From Oceanospirillaceae bacterium (GTDB lineage Bacteria > Pseudomonadota > Gammaproteobacteria > Pseudomonadales > Balneatricaceae), in assembly GCA_003523085.1 (NCBI GenBank), contig DPHD01000024.1, forward strand, positions 1 to 64,000: a DNA stretch of 64,000 nucleotides. The letters are read 5' to 3'. Both the position numbers and the translations under genes were made by a program. Position 1 is the stretch's first letter. Each line of letters starts with the position of its first letter. Positions 61,145 through 64,000 of this stretch are shown piece after piece. Below the pieces are notes generated by a model. That model was not told the origin of the DNA. It did not search any database and saw nothing but the letters and a program-made list of their open reading frames with translations.

Positions 61145-62656
61145 TTAGTGTGCGTCTAACCACTGGCTCAATACATCGATTTGGGTTTGGTTTAGTGCCA
61201 AACCCAATTTGGTACGTCGCCAAACAATATCTTGCGCCGTTTTAGCAAATTCATGTTGTTGTAACCATTGAACTTCTGCCTGGCTTAACGTGTGGCCGAA
61301 GTCTATGCCTAAGTCAGCACTGCAGTCGGCATTGCCCAGTATATTACGGGCATTAGTGCCATAGGTGTTGATCAAACGTTGCGCCCAGTCTGGGGTTAAA
61401 AACGGGTAATCTTGTTGCAGTTGTTGTTTTAGCTGCGCTTTATCTTGCAGTAAAAAATCACCACCAGGTAATGGCGCTCGTTGCGTCCAGGGTGACCCCA
61501 TGTGGGGAAATTGAGCCTCTAACTTAGCTAATGTGGCTTCGGCTAGTTTACGGTAGGTGGTAATTTTGCCACCAAAAATATTTACCAATGGCGCACCTAA
61601 TTGTTGCTGTATAGATACCACGTAATCGCGTGTTGCTTCACTGGCTTTGCTGGCGCCGTCGTCAAATAACGGCCGCACCCCAGCGTAAGTCCAAACTATA
61701 TCGGCCTGCGTTACGGGACTATCAAAATACTCATTGGCTAGGGCTAGCAGATAGTCGATTTCGGTTTGACTACACATCACCTCATCCGCAGTTTGCGGGT
61801 GATCTTGATCGGTAGTACCGATTAAGGTGTAATTTTGTTCGTAGGGTATAGCAAAGGCGATACGTTGGTCTGCCGACTGGAAAAAATAGGCACGGTCATG
61901 CTCGAAAAGTTTATTGACTACAATGTGGCTACCACGCACTAGCCGAATTTTGTGTTCAGATTGAGTGTTGATTTGCTGGTTAATAACTTGGTTGATCCAA
62001 GGTCCAGAGGCATTGACTAGGGCCTTGGCATATACCGTTTGTTGGCTTAGGGTGAGGGCGTCTTGTAGTTCTATTTGCCATAGGTGTTGCCCCTCATCGT
62101 CCGTGATGCACACGGCAGCTGTCACCTTGCAGCGGGTCATAATAGAGGCCCCGCGCTGCGCAGCGTCTTGCGCATTAAGCGCGACTAGACGGGCGTCTTG
62201 CACCCAGCAGTCGGAGTATTCAAAAGCTTTTTGCAAATGAGTTTTTAACACGCTACCGGCGTGGTGTTGACGTAAGTCCAAGGTTTTGGTGGCCGGCAAT
62301 AACTTGCGACCGCCTAAATGATCATAAATAAACAACCCAAGACGTACCAACCAGGCCGGCCGAATGCCTTTGACATGGGGCAACACAAAACGCATGGGCC
62401 AACTAATATGGGGCATGTTTTGTAATAGTACTTCTCGTTCTTTGAGTGCTTGGCGCACTAAACCAAACTCATAAAATTCCAAATAGCGCAGGCCGCCGTG
62501 AAACAGCTTAGTGGACGCCGACGAAGTGCCGCTAGCGAGGTCGTGTTTTTCTGCTAAGGCGACGCTGAGGCCTCGGCCGGCGGCGTCACGGGCAATGCCG
62601 CAACCGTTAACGCCGCCACCGATGATGAATAAGTCATATGTTGGGCTGGGATGCAT
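61145..62656 (-). CDS. glpD: Aerobic glycerol-3-phosphate dehydrogenase
   Basis: 503 residues. The FAD motif FIIGGGVNGCGIARDAAGRGLSVALAE (about 10-36), the GTSSASTKLFHGGLRYLE segment and VWTYAGVRPLFDDG match GlpD. It oxidises glycerol-3-phosphate to dihydroxyacetone phosphate at the membrane and passes electrons to quinone. It is convergent with the ArnT-like gene (1 base apart) and has no glpF/glpK neighbours. Confidence 0.93.
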   Translation of the reverse strand: MHPSPTYDLFIIGGGVNGCGIARDAAGRGLSVALAEKHDLASGTSSASTKLFHGGLRYLEFYEFGLVRQALKEREVLLQNMPHISWPMRFVLPHVKGIRPAWLVRLGLFIYDHLGGRKLLPATKTLDLRQHHAGSVLKTHLQKAFEYSDCWVQDARLVALNAQDAAQRGASIMTRCKVTAAVCITDDEGQHLWQIELQDALTLSQQTVYAKALVNASGPWINQVINQQINTQSEHKIRLVRGSHIVVNKLFEHDRAYFFQSADQRIAFAIPYEQNYTLIGTTDQDHPQTADEVMCSQTEIDYLLALANEYFDSPVTQADIVWTYAGVRPLFDDGASKASEATRDYVVSIQQQLGAPLVNIFGGKITTYRKLAEATLAKLEAQFPHMGSPWTQRAPLPGGDFLLQDKAQLKQQLQQDYPFLTPDWAQRLINTYGTNARNILGNADCSADLGIDFGHTLSQAEVQWLQQHEFAKTAQDIVWRRTKLGLALNQTQIDVLSQWLDAH

Positions 62657-62664
62657 AGGGTTTT

Positions 62665-63753
62665 TTAATCTTTAGGTGTGAGGGTGCTGTTAACTTCAAA
62701 AGTGGGCCAAAAGGAGGCCGGTGCAAGGGAGTTTGAAATGTCGAAATTACCAACGTTGTGTTGGTCTATCATAACAATGCTAGGGCTCAAATGGGCATGA
62801 GTCAGCTTGCCTTCCAATATACGCACCGCCTGATCAATGGCTATTTTACCCTGTAACACAGGGGCATCTGTAGGGGCCGCTAGAATATGTCCCCGTTTGA
62901 TACCGCGAAACACGTTGTGGGTGAAGTAAGTTGAAACAATTTCAATGTCACCCCGTAAGTTGCGACTTAATAATTCACTTACTGCGGCATCAGCAGTGAG
63001 CGCAGTGCCTACGATGTAATCAATGTCCGTGCTTTGTTCCAGTACTTCTTGTACCAAATTGCGTTGAATTTCTTTGCCTGTATCACCCCACTTCACCGCC
63101 ACTATGTCGATGTTGGTGTTGGCAATAGCGGTTCTAAAGCCATCGTCTATAAAAGCCACCCAGCCAGATTCTCTGGGGCCAGGAAACCAAGCAATGCGCA
63201 CCTTCTCGGTGGTATTTTGATGGCGTTGACTTAGGTATTGCCCGACTTTGAGGCCCATGCTGTACCAAGAGACACCCGCCTTAGCGCTAATGCCGATGTC
63301 TTCAATGTCATTAACGGCGGCAATGACGGGTGTGGTTTGTGCAATTTTACGGATACTCGGTGATAAACCGCTAAAGGATACAGTGCCTACAATAATAGCG
63401 TCACTCTGGCGTTGGGTACAATGTTTGAGTTGTAGGATTTGGGTGGCAAGCTCAGGGTAGCCACCTGCTTCTAGCACGGTCATGCCTATGCCCAGGCGCT
63501 TCACCTCGGCTACCATGCCGTAGTTTACGCTCAGCCAGTAGGGGTCTTTTAAGTGGGGGTAAGTGACGCATAGTTGCCATGCTTGGCTCGCGGCCTCGAG
63601 GGGCTGGTATTTTAAGGCGCGCTCCTGGCCGCTGTAGTCAAAGGCAGGTTGCCAGCTGACTAGCTCCCACGGTTGGCTAGCGGCGTAGCTGATGGTGGTC
63701 AGTAGACTCAAACAGGTGCACTGTAGAAGGGTGGTTAAATACGAAAGTTTCAT
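62665..63753 (-). CDS. torT: TorT-like periplasmic sensor protein
   Basis: 362 residues with a signal peptide (LSLLTTISYAA-SQ). The periplasmic binding fold shows LCVTYPHLKDPYWLSVNYGMVAEVKRLGIGMTVLEAGGYPELATQI, RIAWFPGPRESGWVAFIDDGFR and DYIVGTALTADAAVSELL. It resembles TorT, which binds TMAO and signals to the TorS kinase. A torS-like gene starts divergently. glpD follows 8 bases downstream. Confidence 0.88.
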   Translation of the reverse strand: MKLSYLTTLLQCTCLSLLTTISYAASQPWELVSWQPAFDYSGQERALKYQPLEAASQAWQLCVTYPHLKDPYWLSVNYGMVAEVKRLGIGMTVLEAGGYPELATQILQLKHCTQRQSDAIIVGTVSFSGLSPSIRKIAQTTPVIAAVNDIEDIGISAKAGVSWYSMGLKVGQYLSQRHQNTTEKVRIAWFPGPRESGWVAFIDDGFRTAIANTNIDIVAVKWGDTGKEIQRNLVQEVLEQSTDIDYIVGTALTADAAVSELLSRNLRGDIEIVSTYFTHNVFRGIKRGHILAAPTDAPVLQGKIAIDQAVRILEGKLTHAHLSPSIVMIDQHNVGNFDISNSLAPASFWPTFEVNSTLTPKD

Positions 63754-63849
63754 AATGTTAACGGCGTCTTCTCGAGTTAAAAATTGAGGGCTTATCGGGG
63801 TGCTTTTTATGGTACTTTAGCCCTATGTTAGTTTACCTTTTGAGGCCCT

Positions 63850-64000
63850 ATGGCTGTCAACCTAGGAATCGGTAGTAAATTACTACTAGCGATGATTTTA
63901 ACCATTAGTTTGTTAGTTATTGCCGCGGCCACCGGCTGGCTCGGTTATGAGCGTGTGGCGAGTAAACAGAACTCGGTGATCGATGATGCCATACCTGCCA
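63850..64000 (+). CDS. torS: N-terminal start of a TorS-like sensor histidine kinase (cut by the window)
   Basis: The frame begins MAVNLGIGSKLLLAMILTISLLVIAAATGWLGYERVASKQNS, a cytoplasmic tip followed by one hydrophobic helix and the start of a periplasmic part, as in TorS. It runs off the right edge. The partner relation with torT, 97 bases away and divergent, supports the call. Confidence 0.65.
   Translation, partial: MAVNLGIGSKLLLAMILTISLLVIAAATGWLGYERVASKQNSVIDDAIPA

Noticed and set aside
1..64000. CRISPR arrays, tRNA or rRNA genes, insertion sequences, integron attachment sites
   Set aside because: None was seen on reading the gaps between genes on both strands; short RNAs could still be missed by eye.

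Overview
The window reads as a chromosomal segment of a free-living, probably marine, gammaproteobacterium. This rests on several gene sets: an FNR/Anr-type regulator with a matching box, a canonical LexA box before an imuA-imuB-dnaE2 cassette, HexR, a TorT/TorS-type pair, a TRAP transporter for organic acids, and carnitine catabolism. An Oceanospirillales-like or Alteromonadales-like host is a guess; no rRNA or tRNA is present to place it. I found no insertion sequence, prophage, integron or CRISPR array. Coding density is high, most genes overlap by 1-8 bases in operons, and GC content is moderate.

Region 1 (1-3.8 kb) is accessory. It holds a RES-domain gene cut by the left edge, yefM-yoeB, a GNAT acetyltransferase, higB-higA and a Bcr/CflA drug exporter. 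Region 2 (3.8-15.5 kb) is one minus-strand operon of twelve genes under a cobalamin riboswitch. It encodes nearly the whole route from precorrin-2/sirohydrochlorin to adenosylated cobyrinic acid a,c-diamide by the early-cobalt (anaerobic) chemistry (cbiX, cobI, cobJ, cobM, cbiG, cbiD, cobK, cobL, cbiC, cobB, cobO). It also holds a fused ChlI/ChlD-type chelatase ATPase whose large partner is absent. Region 3 (15.6-24.7 kb) has parD-parE, an FAD amine oxidase, pip, dtd, a DJ-1/PfpI protein, a ribbon-helix-helix protein, a MAPEG protein, selO and uvrD.

Region 4 (24.9-36.7 kb) has a TRAP transporter in which both membrane subunits are enlarged, then hexR, a second higB-higA, and the SOS mutasome genes imuA-imuB-dnaE2 behind a perfect LexA box. 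Region 5 (36.9-45.8 kb) has carnitine degradation genes, an FNR-type regulator with an FNR box at a class II distance, and a compact operon (AEC transporter, N-formylglutamate amidohydrolase-like, PhyH dioxygenase, GFA-domain protein, zinc-ribbon membrane protein, RluA-type pseudouridine synthase). A lone receiver protein, an Ldh2-family dehydrogenase and a second GNAT follow.

Region 6 (45.9-51.7 kb) has a DEAD-box RNA helicase with a long leader, a peroxiredoxin, the gapdh-arsJ arsenate detoxification pair, a DUF1653 protein and an SDR. Region 7 (51.8-58.2 kb) is a copper and cytochrome region: a small secreted Met/His/Cys-rich protein, three c-type cytochromes, a MerR-type regulator behind a 20-bp-spacer promoter, copA, a DMT exporter and a fourth cytochrome c. 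Region 8 (58.2-64 kb) has a GtrA-GtrB-ArnT-like glycosylation cassette, glpD, and a divergent torT / torS-like pair cut by the right edge.

The most notable points are five toxin-antitoxin-type loci within 31.5 kb, several with visible operator palindromes, the orphan ChlID in the cobalamin operon, the enlarged TRAP permease subunits, and the uncharacterised AEC-HutG-PhyH-GFA operon.
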